A stretch of DNA of 64,000 nt from Echinicola rosea (GCF_005281475.1 NZ_CP040106.1:5136001-5200000), one strand, 5' to 3'; positions 52,669-62,121 are shown, counted from the first letter of the stretch. Notes: generated from the sequence alone by a model not told the origin. Translations and numbers: made by a program.

Positions 52669-53406
52669 TCACACTTTTATTGTTTTACCTTTTTCCTGTT
52701 TTGGAGGGGCTTGCTTTTTACCCATTCCCTGCTCCAAATTCTCTTTGATCTCTTGCCGCAGATCTTTTAGGTTGAGCCGCTTTCCAGTTTCATCATATAC
52801 GCTGATAGTCTTGTACTGTGGATTGGCAGCTACCAAAAATGAACCTTCCATGCCTGCAATATTTACCTCATGCAGGTTTCCCTTTTTAAGGGAGTAAAGC
52901 AAACGGTCTTTTTGGTCCATGCCTTCCATTTCCACGATGGGTAGGGTCTTCAATGATTTTTCCAGGTCAAAACCATAACGGTCATGGTACTGGAGCATGG
53001 GGTGCTGGCCCTTTTCGTTCTTTTCTGCCAGATCCAACTGAATCCAGGCATTGTAACGTTCTCCTCCCTTATTGAACAGGGCTTTGTATACTGGACGCCA
53101 TTCCAATAGGTTGAAGGCCTCCTTGGCCGAAATATGCTGGTTCTGGTAAAAGGTATTGGACATTTTGCTGCCGTTGGGCTTGTGGAGCTCGGCATCGAAG
53201 CTGTTGAAGAAATAGCGGTCCATCTTGTCGGACTTTCTGAAGTTGAGCTTAAAGTCCACTTGCTTGTCCTCGATGGTTACCGAGTGTCCGAGCCGGAACT
53301 CCTTCTTGCCCTGCTTCATCTGCTTTTCCAGCTCCTTGTTGAGCTCCTCGCCGAAGCCGGCATATTTCAATCGTTCCTTGAGTACTTCCAGGTTTTCCTT
53401 GTCCAT
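52669..53406 (-). CDS. Conserved protein of conjugative elements (DUF3945/DUF4099-like)
   Basis: A 245-residue cytosolic protein, charged and helical, starting MDKENLEVLKERLKYAGFGEELNKELEKQMKQGKKEF. The middle part (NTFYQNQHISAKEAFNLLEWRPVYKALFNKGGERYNAWIQLDL) resembles the conserved core of DUF3945/DUF4099-type proteins found in Bacteroidota conjugative transposons. The C-terminus is Lys/Gln-rich. It is the last gene of the tra run, 12 bp after traN. Function unknown. Confidence 0.6.
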   Translation of the reverse strand: MDKENLEVLKERLKYAGFGEELNKELEKQMKQGKKEFRLGHSVTIEDKQVDFKLNFRKSDKMDRYFFNSFDAELHKPNGSKMSNTFYQNQHISAKEAFNLLEWRPVYKALFNKGGERYNAWIQLDLAEKNEKGQHPMLQYHDRYGFDLEKSLKTLPIVEMEGMDQKDRLLYSLKKGNLHEVNIAGMEGSFLVAANPQYKTISVYDETGKRLNLKDLRQEIKENLEQGMGKKQAPPKQEKGKTIKV

Positions 53407-53418
53407 GGTCTATTGGTT

Positions 53419-54276
53419 TTATGGTTGAATGATCGGTTCTGCTTTCTCCAGGTGCGCGGCCTTCAGCCTTAGCCTGAGCAGCCGGCCACCGTTTTGCTCC
53501 CTGATATCGATGACCAGGTTTTCATTGCCCCTCAGGCTGAACTGTGGCAGCGCAAGTACCAGCCTGTTGGAAGCATCTCCCTTCACTCCTTCTTCCGCCT
53601 TCCAACTGGCATGCACGGGAACCAGCTCGGTATTGCGCCTGGCAGTTCTTTTCAGTCCTCCCCCATCCCGCTTCCAGCACCGTATCCCAGGTTGCAGGAA
53701 GTCCACCGCTCCTTTGTTTTTCAGGTCAATGGTAAAAAATAGCGTTTGTCCATGGCAGGACGCAGTCCTTACCCTAGCCGAAACCTTCCCCGACCTGGCT
53801 TTTCTGCCCAAACGGCGCCTTGGTTTTTTATTGACTATTAAGGCAGCATAGTTGGCCAGTTCCCGCTGATTCAATCCTATACTCTTCAGGGCAACTGCAA
53901 AGCGTTCATTATCCAGCTGCGCTGCCATATCGATGGTAAGGGGACTGGGACGGTCACGGTAGCTGACCTTGAAATGGTAAAGCCTGCCCCCTGATGTGAT
54001 GACATGCAGGCTGGTCGGGGCAAAGCCCTTTGCAGCGGCCTTCAGTTTAAGCACGTTGCCGGCATGGCCATCCTTTTGTGCCATGACCACTGGATTTCCC
54101 CTGTCCAGGCTTTTCACCTCAAAAGGGAAAACCAGGACGGTAGTCTTGTCATAGGCAACTTCCACGGGGTAGCTCTTGATGATGGCCTTTGGAGCATATT
54201 GTGCCCTAAGAATGGAAACGGAGAGAAACAGCAACAATAGGGACGGTGCTGCTTTTTGAAATAACATGGTTTTCAT
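53419..54276 (-). CDS. traN: TraN: conjugative transposon outer-membrane-associated protein
   Basis: A 285-residue protein with a signal peptide (MKTMLFQKAAPSLLLLFLSVSILRAQ) and the DUF4138-type mature domain: YPVEVAYDKTTVLVFPFEVKSLDRGNPVVMAQKD, then FALKSIGLN-like repeats and FVLALPQFSL. TraN belongs to the CTnDOT-type transfer apparatus and is thought to lie at the outer membrane with TraM-TraK. 6 bp after traM. The arrangement traM-traN is conserved. Confidence 0.85.
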   Translation of the reverse strand: MKTMLFQKAAPSLLLLFLSVSILRAQYAPKAIIKSYPVEVAYDKTTVLVFPFEVKSLDRGNPVVMAQKDGHAGNVLKLKAAAKGFAPTSLHVITSGGRLYHFKVSYRDRPSPLTIDMAAQLDNERFAVALKSIGLNQRELANYAALIVNKKPRRRLGRKARSGKVSARVRTASCHGQTLFFTIDLKNKGAVDFLQPGIRCWKRDGGGLKRTARRNTELVPVHASWKAEEGVKGDASNRLVLALPQFSLRGNENLVIDIREQNGGRLLRLRLKAAHLEKAEPIIQP

Positions 54277-54282
54277 ATCGGA

Positions 54283-55458
54283 TTATTTTTGGTTGACAAG
54301 CAGTACCGGATGTCCGGCCCTTACCCTTACTTTTTTTAGTTTGGCCTTTTTGGAAAGCAGGCCCTTTACCGTTTCACTGCCCGCCGAAGCGGCCTGCATC
54401 TGCCAGGAGGTATCGTAGCCCATCAGTTGGGTGGACTGTATGGCCTGTCCGGCCCCTTCCTTTAGGGCCTTTCTTTCCATGCTCCCCGGAATGCGGATAC
54501 CCTCCATGGCATCCATATCGTGCACGGCAAGCGATACGGGCAGGATCATCTTTCCTTTCCTGATCGCGCTGACCTCGATCTCCAACCGCTCGCCAACCAA
54601 GTTGCAACGGCCATGGACAAGCTGACCTTTGGAAAAGGACAGTCCATTGATCGATACCTCCTCAGATAGTTCCATGGCGACGGTCTGTCCCGAAACAAGC
54701 TCCTGGTCACCATACACGGTGGCGGCAATGGCCACGGGGACAGGTTCATTCACTGCAGGTTCCCTTTGATCCAGGCCATAGAACCCATTGGTCTGAATGG
54801 TTGGATTGACCTCTTTGATTGCTTGAACATTGGATGCTTCGACAGCATAACTTTTCACTTTACTTTTGGCTTTTTCAAGCCTTTGCTTTACCCGTTCAGG
54901 ATGCTGCACGTCCAACAATTTGTCCAGCATGGAGGCGATCTGCTTCATTTCCGGATCTTCGCCCGTTGGCCTGTTCAACTGCCGCATCATTTCTTCAAGC
55001 TGCCGGACATCTTCATGGATGCCTGTTTTATCCAATACCGTTTCAGTTACCTTCTTTGCTGCTGTTGGTGCAGGTACATTGACCAGTTGCTGGATCGTTT
55101 CCAGTTGGGAAGCAATTTCCTTCTCGGCCCGGTCCAGCTCGTTTGGAACAGCCTCTTTCCCTTCCAGCGGTAATTTGCTATCAAAAAGCGGCAGTTGTCC
55201 TTCCTGTTGTGAAAGGCTCCGCTGTTTTTGTTCTTCTTTTTCATAAAGTGCCATCTTGTCCAGTTTTTCTTCATTAGTCAAATTGGCTCCGGGAAGGGTA
55301 AGGTTCAGGCCCTTTGTCTGGTGATCGTCATTCAATACATTTGGATTTCCTCCTCCCAGTGCCCAAAAGGCCAGAAAGAGAAAAGGAATGGTCAACAAGG
55401 GCAAAAAAAGCATCATGCGTCTTTCCCTTAGGAACTGTTCACTGTGTTCGTTCATCAT
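54283..55458 (-). CDS. traM: TraM: conjugative transposon mating-channel protein
   Basis: A 391-residue bitopic protein: short cytoplasmic N-terminus with a membrane segment at about 15-35 (MMLFLPLLTIPFLFLAFWALG), then a long coiled-coil spacer (EEKLDKMALYEKEEQKQ and EEMMRQLNR) and a C-terminal beta-rich domain (VPVAIAATVYGDQELVSGQTVAMEL). This is the TraM layout of PF12508. Probably the VirB10-like scaffold of the transfer channel. Overlaps traL by 20 bp. Confidence 0.85.
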   Translation of the reverse strand: MMNEHSEQFLRERRMMLFLPLLTIPFLFLAFWALGGGNPNVLNDDHQTKGLNLTLPGANLTNEEKLDKMALYEKEEQKQRSLSQQEGQLPLFDSKLPLEGKEAVPNELDRAEKEIASQLETIQQLVNVPAPTAAKKVTETVLDKTGIHEDVRQLEEMMRQLNRPTGEDPEMKQIASMLDKLLDVQHPERVKQRLEKAKSKVKSYAVEASNVQAIKEVNPTIQTNGFYGLDQREPAVNEPVPVAIAATVYGDQELVSGQTVAMELSEEVSINGLSFSKGQLVHGRCNLVGERLEIEVSAIRKGKMILPVSLAVHDMDAMEGIRIPGSMERKALKEGAGQAIQSTQLMGYDTSWQMQAASAGSETVKGLLSKKAKLKKVRVRAGHPVLLVNQK

Positions 55459-55747
55459 CGATAATTGGTTTAAAGGGTTCTACATCAATACTGTCCCGAT
55501 AGGCCGGAAGCACTGGCAGTTCAGAAGAGGGCATTGGATTAAGAATGGCTTGATGGGATCCAACCGAGCTTAAGGCAATTGCCCCGAAGCCAATGGTTCC
55601 CAATGCCATCAAAAGGATCATCAGGCGATACTGTTGCTTCGGCGGACAGCCGTCCATCCATGACTGAAGGTCATTGCAAATCCGTTTCACTTTGGCCCTC
55701 CATATTTTATTGCCCCCTTGGGCTATTGCTATCCCCATGATCTTCAC
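55439..55747 (-). CDS. traL: TraL-like small membrane protein
   Basis: A 102-residue protein with one membrane segment (YRLMILLMALGTIGFGAIAL). Position between traK and traM and size match TraL (PF13150-type) of CTn elements. Overlaps traK by 4 bp and traM by 20 bp. Probably part of the inner-membrane mating complex. Confidence 0.75.
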   Translation of the reverse strand: MKIMGIAIAQGGNKIWRAKVKRICNDLQSWMDGCPPKQQYRLMILLMALGTIGFGAIALSSVGSHQAILNPMPSSELPVLPAYRDSIDVEPFKPIIDDERTQ

Positions 55748-56361
55748 CGTTTATATTGTGAAAGGTTGGTATTGGAAATGGTCTCCCAGCCTTCGATTAA
55801 AAAACCATGGGGATTGTTCTCCGACCGCTGGACTTCCCGCAGGGCACCTTGGGTTACCAGCTTTCGTACCAGTATAGAGGTCGTCCTTACGATCCGCTGT
55901 TTACCATAATAGGTGAAGCGGTAAGGATAGCTTTCGATATCCAAACGTATGCTGTCCATTTCTATGGTCTGATCCATATTGGCAGCGACCAGCTGCTGGT
56001 AGTAGCTTTGTTCCCCTAGGTTGTCGTAGGCCTTTTTTGCCGATCCATCTGCCAAATACAGGGCTTTGGCCACACTTTGCTTTATCTGGCTCTCGTCCGG
56101 GGACAGGGTAAAGAAATGGTGGTGGAACATTTTGATATGGTCCTTTGCTTCCACGGCAATGTTCTGTTTCCTTTCACCCGCCATGGCTTCCAGTACCTTG
56201 CCATGGGCAAGGATATACACCCTTTCCTGTGCATCGGCTGCCATGCGGAGGGACCGGTAGCACAGAAATCCACTGAGCAGGCAAACGCCCAGTACGACAA
56301 GCAGGCTGAAAAGGCGAATATGGCGAAATGCGGTATCAATATGTTTCAGGCTTTCAAACAT
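55744..56361 (-). CDS. traK: TraK: conjugative transposon protein
   Basis: A 205-residue protein with a membrane anchor at about 15-40 (IRLFSLLVVLGVCLLSGFLCYRSL) and a soluble domain (VYILAHGKVLEAMAGERKQNIAVEAKDHIKMFHHHFFTLSPDE, then RFTYYGKQRIVRTTSILVRKLVTQGALREVQRSENNPHGFLIEGWE). The family is VirB8-like in topology and is a core of the channel. 3 bp after traJ's stop side and overlapping traL by 4 bp. Confidence 0.87.
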   Translation of the reverse strand: MFESLKHIDTAFRHIRLFSLLVVLGVCLLSGFLCYRSLRMAADAQERVYILAHGKVLEAMAGERKQNIAVEAKDHIKMFHHHFFTLSPDESQIKQSVAKALYLADGSAKKAYDNLGEQSYYQQLVAANMDQTIEMDSIRLDIESYPYRFTYYGKQRIVRTTSILVRKLVTQGALREVQRSENNPHGFLIEGWETISNTNLSQYKR

Positions 56362-56364
56362 GGC

Positions 56365-57393
56365 TTATAATGATTTGGCAATGGCTCCCCCTACCTTCAC
56401 GGCTGCTTTGCTTCCCTGCCCTGCAATATTGGTGGTCTTGCCCAGCAACTGGTCCCGTCCTCCCGGCTGCACAATGAAACTGGCCACATTGGGCACGGTA
56501 AAATAGCCGGTAATGGCGATGACCATAAATACCATATAGGCGGTCGAGGAAAGGAAATTTTGGTCAAGTACCATCATGTTCAATTGGATCTTGGCTATGA
56601 TTGCCCCGAAGATATTGGCCACGGGCAGCCACATAAAGACATTGATATAGCGGGCAAACCATGCGGACAGCGTATGCTGGAACCCGTCGAATACCGAAAG
56701 GCCCAGTACGATCGGCCCAAGTATGGAAAGTACCAACAGCTGGAAGGTACGGATGGTATTGATGCACAGGGCTGCAGCAAAGAAGAGCACCTGTAGGATT
56801 CCGCTGATGGCCTGGTTCAGTATGTTCTGGAGATTAAAGGCATAGATGCTGTTGGCCAACCGTTCCAGTACGCCCATGTCCTCTACCGAATCGGGATAGT
56901 TGTAGCGATCAGGGGAAGAGATATCGGCTGGAGGCGTGATATTGGGCACGATCTCCTGCCGGTTGAGCAGGTCGATATGGGCATTGATGGCCGCATTACT
57001 GTTGTGTACCATTAGGGCGGTTCCTTCAACTATCAGGCCTCCCACCGTATGGATGATATCCAGTATGGCAGGAAATAGCAAAATGGCCAGGCCAATGGCA
57101 AATGGACGCAACAAGGGATAAACATCAATGGACTCAGATCGGGCCATATGTCCCCAGACCCGTTGGGCGATAAACCACAGCGCACCAAAGCCCGCAATGG
57201 CCCGGGCCACTCCGGTTAGCTGGCCGGCCAAGGGCAACATTTCCGCATATAGGTCATCCAGCACCTCATGCAGTGTCCGTACACTATCGCCAATACCTTG
57301 GGCATGGGATATTTCGGGCACGACCATCAACCCCATTACCATAATGGTAGTCAGTACAATCTTTTTCATCAGGTTCATTTCCATTGGTTCCAC
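56365..57393 (-). CDS. traJ: TraJ: polytopic conjugative membrane protein
   Basis: A 342-residue protein with about six membrane segments and a cleavable-looking N-terminus (MNLMKKIVLTTIMVMGLMVVPEISHAQ). Conserved segments GVARAIAGFGALWFIAQRVWGHMA, YPLLRPFAIGLAILLFPAIL and FQLLVLSILGPIVLGLSVFDGFQHTLSAWFARYINVFMWLPVANIFGA are TraJ/VirB6-like. A start four residues later (MNLMKK) is equally likely. It overlaps the upstream gene by 19 bp. Probably forms the inner-membrane pore with TraG. Confidence 0.87.
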   Translation of the reverse strand: MEPMEMNLMKKIVLTTIMVMGLMVVPEISHAQGIGDSVRTLHEVLDDLYAEMLPLAGQLTGVARAIAGFGALWFIAQRVWGHMARSESIDVYPLLRPFAIGLAILLFPAILDIIHTVGGLIVEGTALMVHNSNAAINAHIDLLNRQEIVPNITPPADISSPDRYNYPDSVEDMGVLERLANSIYAFNLQNILNQAISGILQVLFFAAALCINTIRTFQLLVLSILGPIVLGLSVFDGFQHTLSAWFARYINVFMWLPVANIFGAIIAKIQLNMMVLDQNFLSSTAYMVFMVIAITGYFTVPNVASFIVQPGGRDQLLGKTTNIAGQGSKAAVKVGGAIAKSL

Positions 57394-58001
57394 GTTTTGA
57401 TCAGGTCGTTTTCCAGTTGTTTTCGCTGTTCATTGAGCATTTTCACCTTGCTGTTGGTCCTGCGGACAAAGACCAGCATGGACTGCATCTCACCGAACAC
57501 CCTGTCGATGGCCTCTATCCGCTCATGGTCATCCATGCGGAGCTTTCCAGCGGTGAGCACCATCGCCAGTTCGTCCAGGCTTTTGAGGCTTTCTTTGAAC
57601 AGGTGGCGATAAACCGAAGACAGGTATTCAAGCTCGGCCAATCCCATCTTTCCGTCCCGGGACAATTGCCGGTAGGTAGCCGTGTATTCCTGGCTGATCA
57701 ACTGCTGGTATCGGACGATTTCCGCAATGCGGTAATAGCGTCGTACTTCTGGGCTTACCGCCAGCATACCATCCAGAAAGGCCTCGTGCAGTTTGTAATC
57801 CCCCTCTGCGATTCCTTTTACGGTCTTGTACCCCGTACTGAGCAGATGATACCCCTTGTACATGTCCTGCAGGATCTGCTTGAGTTGATGGAGCTTTTCA
57901 AAATTCAGCACCAGCTGTACGGCTTCCTGGCTTTGGGCCCTGACTGGGTTCCCGCATGCCAAGGCACCCAGAATCATTAGTATCATCAACTTAATTTTCA
58001 T
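57375..58001 (-). CDS. Conjugation-associated protein (often annotated TerB-like)
   Basis: A 208-residue secreted protein (signal MKIKLMILMILGALACGNPVRA) of long helices: EAVQLVLNFEKLHQLKQILQDMYKGYHLLSTGYKTVKGI and PEVRRYYRIAEIVRYQQL. Homologues in Bacteroidota ICEs are often called TerB-family, but tellurite resistance is doubtful. It resembles the next gene (57991-58653) in the YKGY/YQVARSG...ISPEVR pattern, so the two are probably tandem duplicates. Likely a periplasmic VirB5-like helper. Confidence 0.65.
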   Translation of the reverse strand: MKIKLMILMILGALACGNPVRAQSQEAVQLVLNFEKLHQLKQILQDMYKGYHLLSTGYKTVKGIAEGDYKLHEAFLDGMLAVSPEVRRYYRIAEIVRYQQLISQEYTATYRQLSRDGKMGLAELEYLSSVYRHLFKESLKSLDELAMVLTAGKLRMDDHERIEAIDRVFGEMQSMLVFVRRTNSKVKMLNEQRKQLENDLIKTWNQWK

Positions 58002-58653
58002 CCTCGTAAAGTTCTTGCACTATTTGACCGTCCACTTGTTGCCATTTACGGTAGCTGCGGTAATTGTTCAGCCTTCTGTTCCTTGCCCGTAACTGGACAT
58101 GGATATTTTCCATTCTTACATAAAGGTCTTCCAGCACCTCCAGCCTTTGTGCATTTTCCATTTCCATTCGAAAGGGCTTTAATACCGCGTACATTTCTGC
58201 AAGGACGGCCAGTGATCGCCTTACCCCTTCCCGATAGCTCCCTTCCAAGGCCAACTGTTCCCGTGGACGAAGCCCTGTCCATTTTAGCATTTCCCTGCCC
58301 CGGGCCGTTTCTGCCAATATCTTTCCCTGAAGGACAATAATGCCTTCCACCAGGTGGTTGTCCCTAACCTCCGGACTGATCCCGTCCATAGCGGCCAGCC
58401 ATTCTTCAAAGAGGTTGAACTTGCCTTCCCGGATTCGGGAGATAGTGTTCAGCCCTGACCGGGCCACTTGATAGCCCTTCCAGGCCGTTCCGGCATAGAC
58501 CTTCAGGGCAGCAATTTGCTCCACCAGGTAGCGCTCCTGCGTCCGCTTCTGCCGGAACCACTCGTTAAAGGTCTGCGCCGACAGTTTTGCCGACAGCAAA
58601 AGCCATAGAACCAAAAGGCCTGTTGCCAGCTTCAATCTGTTGTTCAATTCCAT
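57991..58653 (-). CDS. Conjugation-associated protein, paralogue of the neighbouring gene
   Basis: A 220-residue protein with a signal peptide (LLVLWLLLSAKLSAQ) and long helices. WKGYQVARSGLNTISRIREGKFNLFEEWLAAMDGISPEVRDNHLV aligns with the corresponding segment of the gene at 57375-58001. It overlaps that gene by 11 bp and lies 3 bp after the TraI-like gene. Probable periplasmic pilus or channel helper; function not known. Confidence 0.65.
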   Translation of the reverse strand: MELNNRLKLATGLLVLWLLLSAKLSAQTFNEWFRQKRTQERYLVEQIAALKVYAGTAWKGYQVARSGLNTISRIREGKFNLFEEWLAAMDGISPEVRDNHLVEGIIVLQGKILAETARGREMLKWTGLRPREQLALEGSYREGVRRSLAVLAEMYAVLKPFRMEMENAQRLEVLEDLYVRMENIHVQLRARNRRLNNYRSYRKWQQVDGQIVQELYEDEN

Positions 58654-58656
58654 AGG

Positions 58657-59352
58657 TCAATCCAGGTCATAGAGTGATTTGATCGGGGCATTGGATGACG
58701 GATAATATTCCCGTGCCCGTAACACTTGAAAATTCCTGCTGTTGAAGCTCCTCAGCTCATTGAGGTTTTCCTGTACTTTTTTGTCCGTCCGGTAGATGAT
58801 TTCCAGCCGTTCCGCATCGCCCATCTGAATGGAATAGGCGGTAAGCACATCGGTAAGGTGCTGCAGGTTTTGTACGCTTTCCTCCAATATATTGGCATAG
58901 GTAGCCGCCATGGCATCCCTTTCCGCTGTGGTCAACAGCGTGCTCTGGGACAGCACCTGCCAGGCCTTTTGATATTCCCTGACTATAGCTGCCTGCTTTT
59001 GTGCCATGTCCCTCACCCTTTGGTATTGGGACAATACCTGCTTGACCTTCCAAAGCTCATCGAAAAGCCCGCCGTACTGGGCTCGCTGCTTTTCGCTCCA
59101 GTTTCCGATGCCTTCCAGTTCCAGTTTGGTCATCGCATTTTCCAATACCTTCTGGGCATTCTGCAGCCATATGGTTTGGTTCTGTAAGCGTTGGATTTTC
59201 AGGTCAATGGCCTTGATTACCTTTTTTACACCCTGCTTGATGATTTCCAGTATGGCCGCCAAGGGAATGGCCTCGGCCCTGTTCACCGGACCAAGTGATA
59301 ATCCCATGACCAGCATAAGGCTTATTAGTGATAATTGGATCTTTCTTTTCAT
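58657..59352 (-). CDS. traI: TraI-like protein (DUF4141)
   Basis: A 231-residue protein with a signal peptide (IQLSLISLMLVMGLSLGPVNRAEA) and a long coiled coil starting IPLAAILEIIKQGVKKVIKAIDLKIQRLQNQTIWLQNAQKVLENAMTKLEL, the conserved DUF4141 signature of CTn TraI. Periplasmic, VirB5-like in topology. It overlaps traG by 4 bp. With the two following genes it makes three helical proteins in a row. Confidence 0.8.
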   Translation of the reverse strand: MKRKIQLSLISLMLVMGLSLGPVNRAEAIPLAAILEIIKQGVKKVIKAIDLKIQRLQNQTIWLQNAQKVLENAMTKLELEGIGNWSEKQRAQYGGLFDELWKVKQVLSQYQRVRDMAQKQAAIVREYQKAWQVLSQSTLLTTAERDAMAATYANILEESVQNLQHLTDVLTAYSIQMGDAERLEIIYRTDKKVQENLNELRSFNSRNFQVLRAREYYPSSNAPIKSLYDLD

Positions 59353-61790
59353 TGCTGTTGATTTCTTGCCATATGTCCAATGGCCTTTTCCAGGCTTCCA
59401 AATTGTTTTGTATAGCGTCTGATTTCCTCCTGTTCGCTTTCCTCGGTGGAATAGGTATGGTACTCCTCCTGTCCCACCTCGGTGCGGTAGACTTTTGACA
59501 GCTGCCCGCCCAGGCTGATGAACACTTCTTTGTATTTCCGCTTGGGGTCATTGGCCTTGTTGATGCTCAGGGCCAGTGCCGCCTCCTTTTCGGTCAGGCC
59601 GAGCAGCTCCTGGATACGGCCGAACTTGTTCTGGTACTTGGACTGGTCCAATAGGATCTTGCAGTCCGAATTGTTGATAATGGCTTCCTTGACCACGGGC
59701 GAGGAAATGATGTCCTCCACTTCCTGGGTCACCACGATGGCCTCCCCGTAGAACTTCCTTACCGTCTTGAAGAGGTACTTGATGTAACCTGCCATCCCTT
59801 CCTTGGCGATGGCCTTCCAGGCCTCTTCGATCAGGATCATCTTTCTCACACCTTTGAGCTTTCGCATCTTGGCAATGAAGATCTCCATGATGATGATCGT
59901 CACCACCGGAAAGAGGATGGGATGGTCCTTGATGGCATCAAGCTCAAAGACGATCATCCGCTGTCCCAACAGGTCCAGGTTTTCCCGGGCATTGAGCAGG
60001 TAGTCGAATTCCCCGCCCCGGTAATAGGGCCGCAGCACGTACATGAAGTTGCCCGTGTCAAAGTCCGTTTCCTTCACCCCGTCCCTGTGCAGTTGCTCCC
60101 TGAATTCGCCCTCCAGAAACTCGTAAAAGGAGTCAAAGCAGGGAAACACTTCCCGGTTCCTGTCCAGATGGGCATAATAGGCGGTCACCGCATTGGAAAG
60201 GGCCACATATTCCGAGCGGCGGTAGGGCTCGTCATCCTTTTTCCACAATGCCAGAAGCAGGGTCTTAAGGCTTTCCTTTTTTTCGGTATCAATTGTTCCC
60301 TCTACATAAAAGGGATTGAAGCGGATGGGATCATCTTCCTGGTAGGTAAAGTAATAGCCCTTGAGCAGTCTGCACAGCCCCCTGTAGGAATGGCCTACGT
60401 CTACCAAAACAATATGGCTCCCTTGTGCATGATAACTCCTGACCATATGGTTGGTAAAGAAGCTCTTTCCACTTCCCGAGGGGCCCAGCACGAACTTGTT
60501 GCGGTTGGTGATCAGCCCTTTGGCCATTGGTTCATCAGAGAGGTCCACGTTGACCGGCCTTCCCGATATCCGGTCGCCCAGCCGCATGCCGATGGGACTT
60601 GGCGAAGAGCGGTAATGGGTTTCCATGTTGAACAGGCAGACCGCCTGCTGCGCAAAGGTGTCGAAACACTCGTTGGTGGGCAGTTCTCCTTCGTTGCCGG
60701 GCAGCCCTGCCCAAAAGAGCTGTGGGGCACCTAGGGTTTCCTGCCGGGGCACGACATCCATCTGTGAGAGTGCCGCTGCTGCACTGTTCCGAAGTTCGGA
60801 AAGGTTTCCATGATCCTCCGTCCAGAGTACCAAATTGAAATGTGCCCTTACCGGATCTTTCCCTTCTGAAATGGCCTCGTTGAGGAATTCAGCAGTAGCA
60901 TCCCTGGAAAGGGCATTCTCCCTGCTGTAGGCCGCCAGGCTTTCCATCCTAAGACGTTTTGCTTCCAGTTCCTTGAGCTTGGCCTTGCCGTCCCCTACCA
61001 CAATATACTGGTTGTACAGATGGTTGCAGGATAACTGCTCGCCCAGTGGCATGGCAAATCCCGCCCGAAGGTCTGTCCTGTCCGTGGCATATTTTTCCCA
61101 TTTTCGGTCCACCGAAACACTCCCGGGCAAATCCTCGGCATCGGCCATGGAATACATCAATACCCTTTTGTCCCCTATCCGCCAATCGGGTTTGAAAGCA
61201 ATATCCGATAACTGTCGCCTTTCCCTATCCCCTTTTAGGAACAGGTAACGTTCCAAGAGCCCGGCCCTTTGCCTGCTTCCTGTCAATGCATCGACAGAAA
61301 GGCGGTGAAGTTCCATTCCAGCATCAGAAAGGACCTTTTCTACCTGCCCCAATGTTTCAGAGAATGCAGTCATGGTCTTTCCATTGATCAGCGATAATGG
61401 CACGGGGCCTTTCCGCAGCAGCCCGGACATGGAGGATTTGGGCAGTGTCCTGTTAAGTTTGGTCAACATCAGGTAACAGGAATGCGAAAGAAAGGGCCTT
61501 TCATGGAAATGCCGCTCGCTTCCCGCTGAAAGCAGGCTGTGATCCTTTTCAAAATCCCCTTTGAACCTGCTTTCGGTAAACCAGTCCTGTTTGTGCAGCA
61601 CCGTTCCTTTTTCCAGCAGTCTGATGGCCTTTGTCCAGCCGGCATGCAGCTCCCGGTAATCGGCAGGCGACAGGGTAAAGATCTCCGGTAGCTCCAGCCT
61701 ATAGGCCGCCGTAATTTCCCCGCTCCTTGAAAGCATCAGATCGTTCTCCACCTTATAGATGGGAAAATGGCCCGCAAGGTCAAACAGCAT
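59349..61790 (-). CDS. traG: TraG: VirB4-like conjugation ATPase
   Basis: An 813-residue ATPase of the CTn type. Walker A GPSGSGKSFFTNHMVRSYH lies near residue 440, with downstream HIVLVDVGHSYRGLCRLL and RKMILIEEAWKAIAKEGMAGY (Walker B, near 640). VVTQEVEDIISS and ILLDQSKYQNKF follow. An N-terminal domain (PIYKVENDLMLSRSGEITAAYRLELPEIFTL) matches the TraG family. It energises assembly or substrate transfer through the mating channel. It overlaps traF by 11 bp and traI by 4 bp. Confidence 0.92.
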   Translation of the reverse strand: MLFDLAGHFPIYKVENDLMLSRSGEITAAYRLELPEIFTLSPADYRELHAGWTKAIRLLEKGTVLHKQDWFTESRFKGDFEKDHSLLSAGSERHFHERPFLSHSCYLMLTKLNRTLPKSSMSGLLRKGPVPLSLINGKTMTAFSETLGQVEKVLSDAGMELHRLSVDALTGSRQRAGLLERYLFLKGDRERRQLSDIAFKPDWRIGDKRVLMYSMADAEDLPGSVSVDRKWEKYATDRTDLRAGFAMPLGEQLSCNHLYNQYIVVGDGKAKLKELEAKRLRMESLAAYSRENALSRDATAEFLNEAISEGKDPVRAHFNLVLWTEDHGNLSELRNSAAAALSQMDVVPRQETLGAPQLFWAGLPGNEGELPTNECFDTFAQQAVCLFNMETHYRSSPSPIGMRLGDRISGRPVNVDLSDEPMAKGLITNRNKFVLGPSGSGKSFFTNHMVRSYHAQGSHIVLVDVGHSYRGLCRLLKGYYFTYQEDDPIRFNPFYVEGTIDTEKKESLKTLLLALWKKDDEPYRRSEYVALSNAVTAYYAHLDRNREVFPCFDSFYEFLEGEFREQLHRDGVKETDFDTGNFMYVLRPYYRGGEFDYLLNARENLDLLGQRMIVFELDAIKDHPILFPVVTIIIMEIFIAKMRKLKGVRKMILIEEAWKAIAKEGMAGYIKYLFKTVRKFYGEAIVVTQEVEDIISSPVVKEAIINNSDCKILLDQSKYQNKFGRIQELLGLTEKEAALALSINKANDPKRKYKEVFISLGGQLSKVYRTEVGQEEYHTYSTEESEQEEIRRYTKQFGSLEKAIGHMARNQQQ

Positions 61791-62121
61791 TGTTCAATCC
61801 GTTTAATTTCACAAACGTCTTAATGCTTCTGCATACCACACCTTTGGGAAGCTGTCGATGGGCAATGGCTTTCATCATGCCATGCCTTCCATACTTAGCA
61901 TTTAGGTGGAATACGATTGCAAACAGCCCACTGCCCAACAGCAGGACAATGACCAGGATTGTCCATGGTGAAAGCCCCAACAGGTAAGCGGTGCTGGCCA
62001 GCAGGAGGAGTATGACCAATCCTCCTGCCAGATAGGCGAGGTACTGGCCTTTCAGGCCCTTGAACTCCAGCTGCCTGTTGATCCCCTTGTTGATCCGGTA
62101 TTCCGCATGCCCATTGCTCAC
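61780..62121 (-). CDS. traF: TraF: small conjugative membrane protein
   Basis: Start chosen at the GTG at 62121, whose GTGA overlaps the traE stop, giving 113 residues; a longer frame would overlap traE by 55 bp. Sequence MSNGHAEYRINKGINRQLEFKGLKGQYLAYLAGGLVILLLLAS leads into two membrane helices, matching the DUF4133/TraF family and recalling VirB3. Overlaps traG by 11 bp. A component of the inner-membrane complex. Confidence 0.85.
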   Translation of the reverse strand: MSNGHAEYRINKGINRQLEFKGLKGQYLAYLAGGLVILLLLASTAYLLGLSPWTILVIVLLLGSGLFAIVFHLNAKYGRHGMMKAIAHRQLPKGVVCRSIKTFVKLNGLNNAV

